Source: Hexactinellida sp. DTS-2022
Taxonomy: Eukaryota > Porifera > Hexactinellida
DNA: 64,000 nt
Direction: 5' to 3'
Assembly: GCA_028753945.1 (NCBI GenBank)
Contig: JAPNXP010000001.1
Span: forward strand, 4,144,501-4,208,500
The position numbers and the translations under genes were made by a program. This document shows positions 50,701-62,563 of the stretch, in pieces. Below the pieces are notes generated by a model. The model searched no databases, was not told the DNA's origin, and saw nothing but the letters and a program-made list of their open reading frames with translations. How positions within the stretch are numbered: the first letter of the stretch is position 1; every line of letters starts with the position of its first letter.

Positions 50701-51126
50701 AGCATGGATAAATGATCCGAAGTTTTGATTAGAATATCATTTGTAAAACATTTGATAAAAATTAGTGTGTCTACAAATTATGATGTAAAATCCATTCAGT
50801 GCTCCTTAAATTCTAATTAATATACGTATATAAAAATGTAAAGAATATTTGAGGAAAAGATTGTAAAAGTAAATTTAAGAACCGATGTAATAATAGAAAG
50901 TTAATGACAGATTGTCAATAGAAGTAACAAAAAGGATTTGGTTGCACTTAGAACAAATGTAATTAGGGCATACGTATTTAGCTTAATAAAAACGAATTAA
51001 AAGCACATCAGTTACGTAAAAGACTCCCACTACAAGCGGTATATTTTGGTATTAATTCGTATAACACAAATACTCACAAACAAACAATTTTGTATTAATA
51101 TGCAGCCTACTCTGTATGGTATAGAA

Positions 51127-51269
51127 CAGTAGTTCTCAACCTTTAATGGTCCGTGGTCCCCCTACCGAGACCTTCAGTACCCGTGGCCCCCTACCCTTCA
51201 ATAAAAAGCCTCGTGGCGAAGGCCTCGTGGCCCCCCAAGGGGGCCACGGGCCCCGGTTGAGAAACGCTG
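51127..51269. mobile_element. hAT MITE, unit 2 copy
   Basis: Copy of 17090-17232 including the GTATAGAA target duplications on both sides. Confidence 0.93.
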
Positions 51270-51737
51270 GTATAGAAAGTATACATACAACTGGATGTTT
51301 TAGGATGATTAAATAAATATGTAATTATATTCGGGTGAATCATATCAAAATATAAATTAATTTAATATTAATATGGATAGGGTGCGTAAGGAATCAGTAG
51401 CATACCTTGAATAATTAAATTATATAAGAAAAAGAAACTCTACGAATGATATTAGGTTGCTTATGACTATAGTAAGTTAATTATAAGCAAAAGCAAGTAA
51501 TTTCTTATGCTCCATAAGTTAGATCAAGACTTATCAACTAGCGGCACTCCGTTGTCTGCAGGGTTAATAAAAAATCATGATTAAACCCTCTCAACTAACT
51601 AAGTCGTGAGCCATTTTGATGCGGAACTAATTAGCCCGAGGATTGAAGATACTAAACGTTTACTTCAACAGCTATCGTTCTAAATTTTGACAAATTTTCA
51701 GCTGTTAAATATATTTTCAATATCTTTAAAAATAGTC

Positions 51738-52510
51738 CTGTTGCATGAGAAATTGACCCCCGTGAGAAAATGACCCCCCTCTTCATATGAACCATGGATA
51801 CCGTTTAGGGGGTCATTTTCTCACGGGGGTCATTTCTTTATGCAAGCCCCGTAAGAAAATGACCCCCCCCATAAATTTCCGCATTGTCATTGCAATAATG
51901 TAAAGACTACTTGAACAAAACAATGATGTAGTGACAATTATACAAAATGACCAGACAACATACTAATTACTTGGAACTATAAATATTGAAGCTCTAACTC
52001 TTATTTGTCATTAAAATGGCTAATTTCGAATAATTATGGCTAAATAAAGTTTACTCAAAAAATACTCTTATTTATCATATTACTAGTACCAACAAATATA
52101 AATAGTACATTGCCAGAAGAAGTATTCAGTTAATTAACATAGTTGCCAAGTCATTTTGTATAATTGTCACTACATCATTGTTTTGTTCAAGTAGTCTACA
52201 TTATTGCAATGACAACGCGGAAATTTATGGGGGGTCATTTTCTCACGGGGCTTGCATAAAGAAATGACCCCCGTGAGAAAATGACCCCCTAAACGGTATC
52301 CATGGTTCATATGAAGAGGGGGGTCATTTTCTCATGGGGGTCAATTTCTCATGCAACAGCTCAACGCGGAAATTTATGGGGGGGGTCATTTTCTTACGGG
52401 GCTTGCATAAAGAAATGACCCCCGTGAGAAAATGACCCCCTAAACGGTATCCATGGTTCATATGAAGAGGGGGGTCATTTTCTCATGGGGGTCAATTTCT
52501 CATGCAACAG
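51738..52510. mobile_element. Fold-back element, unit 2 copy
   Basis: Copy of 17701-18473 with the same inverted arms and the same extra tandem copy of the outer right arm. Long inverted repeats of this kind are often unstable, so an unchanged second copy is notable. Confidence 0.8.
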
Positions 52511-53650
52511 CCCCGTGCCACTGATTGATAAGTCTTGATCTAATTTATCTTTCTTGCTTTTATTTGATGCAAATTTGTCAATTACATCAGTAAATTCAAC
52601 ATTTTTTGCAATTCTGTTTTATATACTTAATAATGTAGGATGGTGGAAGAGACGTTCTTGGTCCATTGTAGAACGTAAGTAGGTTTTGACAAGCTCAAGT
52701 TTGTTAAAACTTCTCTCTCAAGAAAGCAATTGTGTCTGGTAAAATATAAAAATTATGATAAGTTATATAAGTTATGATAAGTTATCACTGCAACGACATA
52801 CTGGTATAACTCAGCTAATTAATAATCATATATTGTAATAGTTTCTAAAGGCAAGACAGTTTTTGGCTTTAGCTCAATTACGAATACATTCTGATAGCGT
52901 TGACAAAACAAAAACCGATTATATTAATATATCGTCACCACAAGGTAATCAATAGAATAGACCCTCCTCCGATTTTCAATCCTATGCCCCTGTATATCTT
53001 ATTATTTTCTTGGAAAATAATGTAATCAAATACCATCTCGCTTGTATTATCCAGGATTTGCTTCGTTTTTATTCCATTCCGGGAAAGGAATGATCAATCT
53101 TAGTTCTTGCATAATTCAGCGGCCCATTTGCCTGGACTTTTTCTTCACATTTTAGCGCCCAGGACATAAAACTTTTTGACGCAATTAGTACGATTACAGT
53201 ACAGTACTTGTGTTAAATCCATATCTACATATCTTACTAATTGAACTACGTGTCAATGTGATGTATAAAAAAATGACTTATTTCTAGACATAATATAAGA
53301 ATAATTACATAAATTTTTAAAAGGGCCGGCTAGAAGTAATTCAACTATTTGAAATTAACTAAATATGTAAACAACTGCGTGTGATGAGTTAAATCATTTG
53401 GAAAATAACTTTTAGATTCTATAAAATGTAAATAGAAGTGGATTATAAAATTATGAACAAAATACGAAACTAGACTTGGAATAATAAAGCGAAGAATGAA
53501 ACAAGTCTTTTGGAGACAAGACGTACAAAGTAGGACTAGTACTGACATACTGGTGCAATATTATAAATAACTATTTATCAATTTTAAATTAGAATGGGGC
53601 ACAAGTTCATAGTAAAAGATAGACATACTAGAGAGCGTCTCAGTTCTTAT

Positions 53651-54655
53651 CTAATCCTTGTCTGTTTTCTGCATATGGACATCTGACAATTTCTCAACCT
53701 CATTGCGCAACATGTCACGTTCTGACTTGACCATATAGATCTGCTTCTTTAGATCGTCAATTTCTCCATTCAGGTCCTTTATCTTGGTTTGCTTCTTGTC
53801 CCGACAAATTTTGGCCGCGAGCTTGTTACGATGCCTTCTTCTATAATGTCTAGCCTTCTGTTTTAGGAGAGGGGATAGAAACTCGGAGTCTACGAGCTCT
53901 TGAAAGACAACGAAGGATATCTTGCCAAAGACATCAGGATCAGCTTGTGCTGAAATTGCGAGGTCTTGTAAATACTCCTTGTTTATATGAAACTTGCGTT
54001 CAGGATCAGGGGTAAGTAATTCTATTTCTTCATCAGAGCGTATACTGGTTAGATCATCATCATCATCTCGTGCAGAGAGAGTAGGGGAGCCGAGGTTGCT
54101 GATTCCAGACTGTTGGGATGGAGAAAACACATTATCCCAACCAGAATTAGATGGACGAATGTCCTTCTTCAAATCCAACTGATCCAACATTTTCAGCGAG
54201 GAGGCAGATGAAGGAATATAGTCAATATTGCCAGAAATATCGCTTGCGTTATGAGGCGACTTGAGAATAGTTTTGACTAAGTGGGGATCTTTGATGTCGG
54301 TAACAGAGTTTGAGATAGAATCCAATGGACTAGGAGCTTGAATAAATTGCATGGGAAGAGGGTAGTTGGTAGCTTGGAGAGCGGCGGCATTGGGGAAGTA
54401 TATGGGGCAAAAAGGTGCAGAAAGCATCATTGAATTGTGTGCAGGTTGCTGTAGACATATTCCAGCCATTGACCCAGGAAGGGACTGCACCTGTAATTGC
54501 TGCTGGGGAACTGGAGTCATCCAACTTTTTTCATCCTGCTTCTGGCCCTGAAAGAATGAGAAGCTGTGTTGTTGTTGTTGTTGCAAATCAAGGCCAGGTG
54601 TTTGAGGAATGTAATTCGGGTAACGAACATAAACAGTACTACTATTTGTAGACAT
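53651..54655 (-). CDS. bZIP transcription factor, unit 2
   Basis: Identical in protein to 19614-20618: Gln/Ser-rich N-terminus, acidic patch, RNKLAAKICR basic region and a leucine zipper of about four heptads. It is the first gene of the unit in transcription order and lies about 1.75 kb from the right duplication edge. Confidence 0.85.
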   Translation of the reverse strand: MSTNSSTVYVRYPNYIPQTPGLDLQQQQQHSFSFFQGQKQDEKSWMTPVPQQQLQVQSLPGSMAGICLQQPAHNSMMLSAPFCPIYFPNAAALQATNYPLPMQFIQAPSPLDSISNSVTDIKDPHLVKTILKSPHNASDISGNIDYIPSSASSLKMLDQLDLKKDIRPSNSGWDNVFSPSQQSGISNLGSPTLSARDDDDDLTSIRSDEEIELLTPDPERKFHINKEYLQDLAISAQADPDVFGKISFVVFQELVDSEFLSPLLKQKARHYRRRHRNKLAAKICRDKKQTKIKDLNGEIDDLKKQIYMVKSERDMLRNEVEKLSDVHMQKTDKD

Positions 54656-56399
54656 CTTCCAGAAAAATCAAGAACAATAAATACTTAGTAAAAAGTGCAA
54701 CTACGAGAAAGCAATAGAAAAAGCATAATAGAAAGTAAGTCAAGTTTTCTCTATTTATAGCAGTGGTTGCTCATTATTCAGTAGGAGTAATAATATAATC
54801 TAACTAGGCATATATATGCGGTTGAAGTAGCAAACTAGACAAAAATAACGACTAGCATTGTGGAGACTACTAATTAAAAATATGAATTATATTTGTACCA
54901 ATAGTTGGGTGTTATATTAATTACCAATGCAAAAATCAAAAACTCAAGCCTATAAGGAGAACAATAGAATTGATTGAATCGATGATAACACAGAATAACT
55001 TCATTAATTGTAAAGAAATTGGGAGAATATATATAATGCATTTCATTAGCAAGAGTTGAACTAAGGACAAAAACAGTGAGATATTATAATTCTAAATGCT
55101 AGTTCAACTTTAAATTTCAATATATCATCATGTATAATTACAATTCACATATTGGGCAAATTCATAAAAACATTCATCAGGTATGACTGATAATCTGGGC
55201 AAATTGGGAAAATGGAAATGTTAACTATGCCAAGACTTGGAGGTTGTATTTATTAGTTCGTATGTTCCGAGTTTATTTGATGAGAAACTTTCCAAATCGG
55301 TTTCCAAATGTGATTTTTGACTTTCTGGTGTAACTTTTGGCCAATTTGGGCGCTAAAAATTTAACATTAATCGCCAAGTTATGGCCTCTAACATTTTTGA
55401 GTAATGTGAAGATACACTTAATTAATCACACATAATTCACACCCTCTACAAGATAAAAATTTGCGTTAGAAGTAGTAAACTATACAATAACCGCGAAGCG
55501 GTTGTTGTTAGGTTGGTTGTGTTCTGCAGCAAACTTTTGAGACATTTTGTCCATTTCAGTTTGTTCATCACTACGTGGATAAAATATATCATCAGAGAAG
55601 GTGAATCTCAGAATTCTTTACAAGGAATCAATAGTAAAGATGACTATATTAAATGAGAAATATAGTATCTGATTACAGAGGTTATATTTCATACAGTCAT
55701 CGGATTTATTGGATAATTATCCCTTGTCGTTGTATACGTATTATCTATTTATAAAATTGTCGTGTATAGAGTAAGGCCATATAAAATAAATACGTAACTT
55801 GTTTATCATCCCCGTCCGTCCCAATTTTTTCCCTAAGTCCGTATATATTTTATTATTATCTTATGAACATAAACATACAAAATATTAGAAATAAACTTGT
55901 GTAGAGTAGGGAGTTAACTTATGTCTAACTGGGCCGCGAAAATGTAATGTGGGGGGAATGATGATTTTGACCAAATGCTTAGTCTTGTGTAAATATCTTT
56001 TGAAAATTCAGAGGGTCTATTAAAGAGCCGATTCTTTGAATCGAATTAATTATAAGAATTTTGAGAAGCAGTAGAGTTCATATACGTAGAAGTTCAGTTT
56101 ATTAAAGAAATCATAGGGTCACAAGGTGTAAGTATATAGAAGTATTCTAAATATCCAAACTCACTTGATTACAAGCCAATTCGCTGGAATCTTGAATTCA
56201 ATTTTCAATTCACCGTAGGCATATATCGTAATACAAATATATAATAGTTCCAGTTTCACAAATAATTCTATAATAAGAAAAGTATAAGAGCTAGAGTCGA
56301 TTTCTTTTCGACATTTTATATCTAATACATTAAACTAACTAAATAAAATGCACTATAATCGATAGAAATAATGGATTCACCGGGGACATCTCGCCTTAA
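54656..56399. other. Noncoding DNA up to the right edge of the duplication
   Basis: Copy of 20619-22362. It ends within a MITE-like motif at CTCGCCTTAA, after which unrelated sequence begins. It should hold the bZIP promoter; nothing else was recognised apart from the AACCGCGAAGCGGTT hairpin near 55490. Confidence 0.55.
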
Positions 56400-57035
56400 A
56401 TACTGATTTGTTTGTATAATTATTTTTTATTAGTTTCTGCACACTCTGCACTAGCCTGGGATGGCAATAAATGTTGATGGTCCCAGGTTCCTGGACCTGC
56501 TTATTCAGCTCGTTTCCACCATCAAATAATCCTACAGGGGATAAGGAGCGGTGGAGTAGATAGGATTATAATTTACGCAGTGTACACCTGGGCCTACTCA
56601 TAAATACACGGCTAAGATAATAATTTAAGTGGGAAATACGAAAGGTTGGGCCTGAGCTGAATCAAGTAGGGTTTACCCAGGCCCCCTGACTGCGAACCGG
56701 CAAGGAGGTCCACCTATCTTAACAGCCGGTGACACCCTACCTAGTTTCACCCTTTACTTTTTTTGACCATTTACCAAAAATATTAGGGGATAAAAGATAA
56801 TCTCGCCCTTCCTGACCTATGAATATAAATAGTCACACTATTGAATACCTAAGAACTGTTTGTTTCTTAAAAGTAATAATTCGTATTCCATCATATGACC
56901 ATGGTTTGAGTTGTTGATAATGACAAATGCTAAATTGAAGTTGGTGTTGAAAAAATTAGTATTATACATAATTCGTCTAATTTCTCCTTGATCCAGAAAA
57001 AGTTAATGCCATTGTTGTAGTGTATATTAGAATGC

Positions 57036-57113
<78 letters not shown>

Positions 57114-57420
57114 CTCAATATTGCCATGGTGGATCAAATTGACCATAGTCTAAAATGTTTCACAATTGACCCCAGTCAAAAACTATATTTTTGAGCTCAA
57201 AGTTGACTCCACTGTGTCAAGAACGCAGAGCCGGATTAACCACTAAAGAAAGACCGCCAGGCCTACATTTTCATAATTTTTTTCGAGGTGTAAGTATAAA
57301 ATGTGTTTTATAATCAGGACTATTCCCCTTATTATTATCTAAATTCCTAGTAGAGCTGTTGTATAAAATTTGACCCCTCAATAGAGAAACAATGGACACA
57401 CAGGAGTCAATATTCTACGC
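56400..57420. other. Unique flank: unidentified GC-richer block and microsatellite
   Basis: From about 56440 to 56760 the composition rises in GC compared with its surroundings (for example GGCCCCCTGACTGCGAACC and AGCCGGTGACACCC). It looks like part of a transposon or untranslated region, but I cannot identify it. A (ATA)n microsatellite follows at 57037-57113, then a fragment with CAGAGCCGGATTAACC (57226), a motif common at hAT-like ends. No exon was seen. Confidence 0.45.
57037..57113. repeat. (ATA)n microsatellite, 77 bp
   Basis: About 25 uninterrupted copies of the trinucleotide ATA/TAA. Confidence 0.98.
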
Positions 57421-57467
57421 TACTGTTATAGATATCACCTATAGTCTTCAGTACTGTCCTTGGGAAA

Positions 57468-57616
57468 GGCAGTAGGTGGCAGTACGGGACACTACATGAG
57501 TAAGTCTGTAGGGTTAGTCCGGCAGTACAACTGGTAGCCATAGTCTAGGACTATGGATACATGGGCAGTACGGCACTCGCAGGAGCTACGGGCTGGAGCG
57601 AGAGGTGCGGCAGTAC
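57468..57616 (+). repeat. Phased GGCAGTAC repeats leading into the hammerhead
   Basis: GGCAGTAC occurs at 57478, 57521, 57564 and 57609, that is at spacings of 43, 43 and 45 bp, with a variant GGCAGTAG at 57468. The sequence between copies is mostly unrelated. One interval contains a perfect hairpin (CCATAGTC-TAG-GACTATGG, 57538-57556), and another hairpin with a GGG loop lies at about 57452-57474. The last copy abuts the hammerhead by five bases. Confidence 0.75.
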
Positions 57617-57620
57617 GCAT

Positions 57621-57672
57621 GGTGGTCGAGGGTTATCCTCCTGATGAGTCCCTGCAATGGGACGAAACCACT
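57621..57672 (+). ncRNA. Type III hammerhead ribozyme
   Basis: All three stems and the full catalytic core can be read. Stem III is 57621-57626 with 57667-57672 (GGTGGT/ACCACT, five pairs plus a G.T). The cleavage triplet GTC ends at 57627. Stem I is GAGG/CCTC (57628-57631 and 57637-57640) closed by a five-base loop. The core CTGATGA is 57641-57647. Stem II is GTCCC/GGGAC (57648-57652 and 57659-57663) with loop TGCAAT. The core GAAA is 57664-57667. Stem III is the open stem, which makes this type III. Self-cleavage is expected after C57627 of a plus-strand transcript. Stem I and stem III are short; loop-loop contacts cannot be judged by eye. Confidence 0.85.
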
Positions 57673-57840
57673 CACATAACATCCCTATGATTTGAGGTAG
57701 ACTAAAGCGGCTAGTCTTCATACTAATGCGTGACCTCATCTCGTATCACTACCTGTATAGGAATACTAATAGAAAATTGACTCTACTCTGGAGATTACAA
57801 ATTCTTTAACTGTGATATGACGACACACATGATGTAAATA

Positions 57841-58013
57841 CAGTGAACTCTCGTTATAGCGGTTGGGTGGGACCTGTAATTTCCTTCGTTATATCCGGAT
57901 ATTCGTTATAAGCGGATAATAATTAATGCACATAGTGCTCTGGGAGGAAATCTCCATTTCGTTCTAAGTAGGTATTTTGTTATATCCGACTTCGATATTA
58001 CGGGAGTTCACTG
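57841..58013. mobile_element. Tigger-like MITE (TTCGTTATAACG family), outside the duplication
   Basis: It begins CAGTGAACTCTCGTTATAGC and ends TTACGGGAGTTCACTG, with TA on both sides (57839-57840 and 58014-58015). The interior shares TTCGTTATATCCGGATATTC and GTGCTCTGGGAGG with the other members. Confidence 0.9.
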
Positions 58014-58399
58014 TATGTTAGATAACATAAGTATTAACTACATCAAACAAGTCTCGTTTTATGAAAATTGCTACTTAAGTACACTGTATAGCACAGATAA
58101 TAATGATAGAACACGTATCAATACAGCTAATCATCTCATGTGGCAAAAAAATTAAGCTAATTTTCATCCAACAATGTATTACACATTCCAAATTAAATAA
58201 ACACAATGAAAATTGTTTGAATAGAAAAAGAGTAGTAATTCCAGCAAGTAATACTCGTATAACGAGATTCAGTTTGATTATGAACGACTAAATTAGGAGT
58301 GGAAATAACAAAGAAAAAGGACTATGGATGAATTATACGTAAGTGCAGTTGACATTTTGCCTATTAGTTGTCAACTTTAAACGTGAAAAAATGTAATTG

Positions 58400-58529
58400 C
58401 AGTAGAGTCTCGTTAATACGAACATTAATTCCCCTTAGCCTATACGTACATAGGCATGCAAATGACTCTGGACATAACATGAACAAATTTTGACGGTCCC
58501 CTGGTGTTGATATTAACGAAAGTCTACTG
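58400..58529. mobile_element. Tigger-like MITE (GTTCG-family), 130 bp
   Basis: The left end CAGTAGAGTCTCGTTAATAC and the right end GTTGATATTAACGAAAGTCTACTG are inverted repeats. The interior TTTGACGGTCCCCTGGTG is the inverted form of the CCAGCGGGCCGTCAAAATG block at 15090. Confidence 0.75.
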
Positions 58530-58788
58530 TCTCTGTTTGTCCGGGTCGTTATAAAGATATTCTACCCCGAAATACTATAATTAAAAAAGTCTCCAATGCT
58601 AGCTATACTTATCAACCAATAAATTTCAGCTAGTTGATTTGGCGCTTTCTTGAAGGTGAAGAGTAACGTTATTTTTAAAGCTTAATTTTAATAATTTACA
58701 ATATCTGAAGGCCACTTCAGACATCAATATATCTCGACAAGTCATATTCATAGTGTCTGTAATACCAGTATCTTTGTTCTCAGTAAAT

Positions 58789-58962
58789 CAGGGTTTCACC
58801 CAGGTGAGCGGGATGCGCCTCCAGGCGTAATTTTGAAAGGAAATTTGTATAGGAGAGCAAAAATCGAGAGATGCTCCAATACAAATTGTGTATTTTAGGC
58901 GCATGTGAGCAAGTTTAAACTTAATCTAGGCGCACATAAAATATTGCCAGGGTGAAAGCCTG
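58789..58962. mobile_element. hAT-like MITE (CAGGGTTTCACCC termini)
   Basis: It begins CAGGGTTTCACCCAGG and ends CCAGGGTGAAAGCCTG, inverted repeats, flanked by CAGTAAAT and CAATAAAA-like 8-mers. The interior shares GCGCCTCCAGGC and TTTAGGCGCATGTGAGC with the element in intron 1 of the TASOR-like gene. Confidence 0.75.
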
Positions 58963-59623
58963 CAATAAAAAGTTTAATAGATTGATGAATAACCACCAAT
59001 CAACACAAAGGAGTGGAGATCATGAGTGTCGAAGTGGATCAAGTTTAGATCATGAATAATTTCAATATAATGAGTTCACCCCTGTGGATGGAGAAAAGTT
59101 GACAATAAACTGTTCAAGGGTAAGCTCACTATGTTCTGTTGACATGAGAATAAATTTATACTCTAGAAATATCAGAACCTCGGGAGGTCGAGAATGAATG
59201 GGTTTCTGGCTTGATTATTTCATTATTCTAAGTGCATTCTTGCTTAGAAACTTGCTCTCTTTCACACACCCAGTATTATACATTTCGCAAAGTTGTTCAA
59301 TGTGTAAAGTCCTTGTCCTTGTTTCTTTAACTTTTAACAACTAATAATTCAAACATGTGGTTTCATAATACTATATTGATAGTTTTTGGACCATGGATAA
59401 AAGGTAATGTACAAATTTTGTATGACGTCATAATCAAAACGAGGCGCATGCATTAGTTCGACATCCGAAGTTGTCATCAGCTCGAATTTGGACAGTTGTC
59501 ACTAGCTCGACTATACTTTTGGGCAGTTGTCATTAGTTCAACAATATTTCTATAGATTCCTTTTAATTTTAGTCAACTAATGACAGTAAATTACAAAACA
59601 ACAAATACATAACTGATCTAAGT

Positions 59624-62094
59624 TCAGTATTTCTTAAATTTCCTAGCCTTTCGAGAGTTGTCTCCACGAAAACTAACTTTAGAATTATAATCTTTAACCT
59701 TATTGGAGATCAGGTAGTTCGCGATTACACCAAACATTTTCTGCAATATATGCCAATAAATCATGTTGCATGAAGAACAAGTATCACCCAAAGTTTCACT
59801 GCAATTGTTTTCTATATACTCTATAGCTAGAGAAACTAATATCTGTTTTGAAGGTCCCTGAACTAGTTCTTTCATTAGCGAGATGTCATAATCAATTCCG
59901 ACGAAAAATTCCATAAAATAACAACTGCTCTCAAGATAGTATCTGATGGCTACTTAAGTGATCTACTGTCCACAATTTCCAAATATGCGAACCTTGAATC
60001 TTTGGGCAAATCGATCATGAATTCTTTGTCGGTGGTGAGGTAATCGAAACAGATAGGGCTTTTATTTGATCGTTTGTAAATTGATGCACATCAAAACCAG
60101 TCATGAAGGTTAAAGCTTGCGCTTCTAAATTTGGGAGTTGGTTCATTATCGGTTCTTTTGTTTGAAGTGATATAGCTGAAGAGTCCTGGTCATCTACTGA
60201 AAAATTAGAGAATCGCTTAATAAAATCTTGAACAGAAATTTGTTCTGCACTTAATTGGTACAATTTAAGCATACTAGATACTTTCAGTCGTCGCTGAGAC
60301 TCTAGTATTTGACAATATGATATATGATAATTGGCTCCAGACATTTGTCTGTACAGTCCAAAATGGTGCTCTAACGCATCATTCTGTAAAAAGGAGGTCA
60401 AAACATATGAAAAACCACAGTTGTTAGTTAGATGACGAACTAAAAGTGGCAATGCTATGCACGTGTGCCTTAGACTAGTGAATGTCTGGCGGGTGAGTGA
60501 AGCTTTGTTTTCTTTTGTTGTTGCTTCCCAGGTTTCAATCTAAACTACAATATGCTCTAGGAAAGAAAAGCGTGGATCGTCTCGTACTAGGGATTTTGAA
60601 AATTCGTCTCTCAAACGTGTTCCTTTCTGTGGTGTACTGATATTAAATATTTTCCAGATTTTAAAAATGAAAGATATAAATTCGGCTGTTTGGGTTTTGA
60701 ATACATTATCTCGCGAATCATTATGAATTTGCAGGCCAGCAATAGTTGATTCATGAAATATCTTGAGTGCGAGTTTTACGTTCTGACGTTCCATGCTCGA
60801 AGGCCAGCACGATTTAGCTGTCAGATGGTGAGCAATTTTGGCCAAAGAGTGCTGTTCTTGCTTCTAGAGTAATCTCACATCTTCAAAACAAGCTTTGTAC
60901 TGGGTAAGAGGATATTTGATAGAGTCAGTGGAAATATCATCAATAGAGGGAAAAAGGAATGTGTGGTTATAATCTTTGGTGTTTAGCCAATTGTTCCGAA
61001 TACATTTCAATATATATGAACCGCATCAAATAACAGGAAAAGGTTCCTGGTAATGTCAACTGGATGAGGAACAATGGAAGTAAGAGTCTTTTGATCAGGA
61101 TAAAACTTCTTAAAAATGTTAACATTTTGAGGGTAGTTATCAGAACAAATTACCTGAACGAATAGCCCGCATTTTTCGACTTCACAAATAAAATATTTTC
61201 TGGACTGTTGTTAATCTAATGCATTGGTAGAGGACTGAGGGAATAGGCGAACAATGGTTGACCATTTCTTGTGGAGACTAGAAACCATTATTGCTAAAAC
61301 CGTCTAATTGGATCTTCTGTGTCGAGTGTCGGTGCAATGATATTACCCCCCTTATACGCAATCTCTGACTTGACATGAACTTCATCAATTTGGACGATGA
61401 CGTTCTTTTGCTGGAGTGAGAAGTCTTTTGTTGCATTTTTTAGAAAAACAAAGTATTCGCTCTTTAACCCAATAGGATGGTACAGCCTCTGTAACGTGTG
61501 GAAATGTGGGAGTGATAAACAGTCAAGAGATTGCTAGTAGTTATAACAGGAGTGGGAGTAGATATGAGCCTTGAGCGACAAAACCTAAAAATACAAAATT
61601 GTTTAAATTCACAAATATATAAGGAGCTTCTTGTTGAAATATATAAGTACGTACCTGTGTAATAATGTTGTATCTGCGCCTATTTTTTTGGAACCATGAT
61701 ATTCTCAACCTGGCCTAAAATGAATTGAAGTCGAGGGAGGTATGTAGATATCACATTATCTTCTTTATTCAGTTTTAGATCTTTTGCGGTACAGTCCTCT
61801 ATTTCATCAATGATATGTACTTTAGCTGAATTAACATGATGACATATAGAATCAGTCTCAGAACTAGTCTTTATAAATGGGCAACATACAATTAAACTAA
61901 AAAGAGCTTCAACTTGGCTTATATCATTTAGCACATTCAGGGAGAGAGAAATCGGTTCGTCTTCGTAAAAAGCGTTGGTAGTTAAATCAGAATTAACAGA
62001 TAGACTGGATTCAATTGATATCCTTGATTTTTCTAACCGTGGGAGTAAAAAATGAATTGAACTATCACTCGAATACCAAATAACCCAGTTCTAA
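59624..62094 (-). pseudogene. Decayed P-element/THAP9-like transposase
   Basis: Read on the minus strand, segments match the P-element transposase in order: LSLPHFHTLQRLY, the catalytic-strand region VIVQIDEVHVKSEIAY, TVLAIMVSSLHKKWSTIVRL, VEKCGLFVQVICSDNYPQN, FDAVH then KCIRNNWLNTKD, then CWPSSMERQNVKLALKIF and the C-terminal LQNDALEHHFGLYRQMSG. An 80-odd-bp GT-AG intron (donor CAG-GTACGT) is still visible at about 61590-61670. It is broken: in-frame stops at 60540-60542, 60864-60866 and 61211-61213, a two-base shift near 61013 between FDAVH and KCIRNNW, and another shift near 61310. No THAP zinc finger was found upstream; the first exon seen begins at about 62094 after a TTTAG acceptor. It is a transposon relic rather than a working gene. 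Confidence 0.85.
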
Positions 62095-62563
62095 AGATGG
62101 ATGTGAAGTTAGCAGCGCGAAAAGTGAGCACGACATAACTGGTTATAACTTTTCACTTAGGCTGAATATCCAGTTTAAATTTGTATCACAGCTTTATGAG
62201 AGAGGTAGTTTTGCATCATTCCAATTTTTTGTCCCTCTCTTCAAAAACCACTTCACAATGACTTTGCAAAAATTCCCGATTTTCACTTTACAAACTCATA
62301 TACAATTTGAGTTGCATATTTGTAGTACACAGTAGAGTTAGGTATAAAATGCTATTGTCATATATTGTTAATTGTCGTCATTTGTAGTTAATTTTGGACG
62401 AATATTTTGACGTATCATTCTTTTGGCTTCTGTGACTATAGCATAATATTCTGATAAATACAATATATATAGTTAATAGTTAATACGATTATTCTTTGGT
62501 TATTGGATAATATTGAACTTATTCGAATTTCACGCCTATAACATTTCAGTTTTGCATTTACTA

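Larger units (their letters stand above)
47704..53650. other. Transposon-rich intergenic region, unit 2
   Basis: Copy of 13667-19613. Elements in order: Tigger-like MITE 48662-49073, GTTCGCCTTATCC element 49093-49280, pogo-like MITE 50364-50478, hAT MITE 51127-51269 and fold-back element 51738-52510. No exon seen. Confidence 0.65.
58014..59623. other. Unique noncoding flank with two further MITEs
   Basis: It contains the elements at 58400-58529 and 58789-58962. A short run near 59460-59545 repeats the phrase CAGTTGTCATTAGTTC/CAGTTGTCACTAGCTC three times. No exon was recognised. Confidence 0.5.

Noticed and set aside
56390..56400. TTAA at the right duplication edge as a piggyBac target site marking an insertion
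   Set aside because: The flank does not start with a CCC-type terminus, no second TTAA-bounded end was found, and the tandem-duplication model explains the edge.
62513..62563. Extended start for the 2A-leader gene at 62513
   Set aside because: The codon there is TTG. For a eukaryotic nuclear gene the ATG at 62564 or 62645 is more credible.
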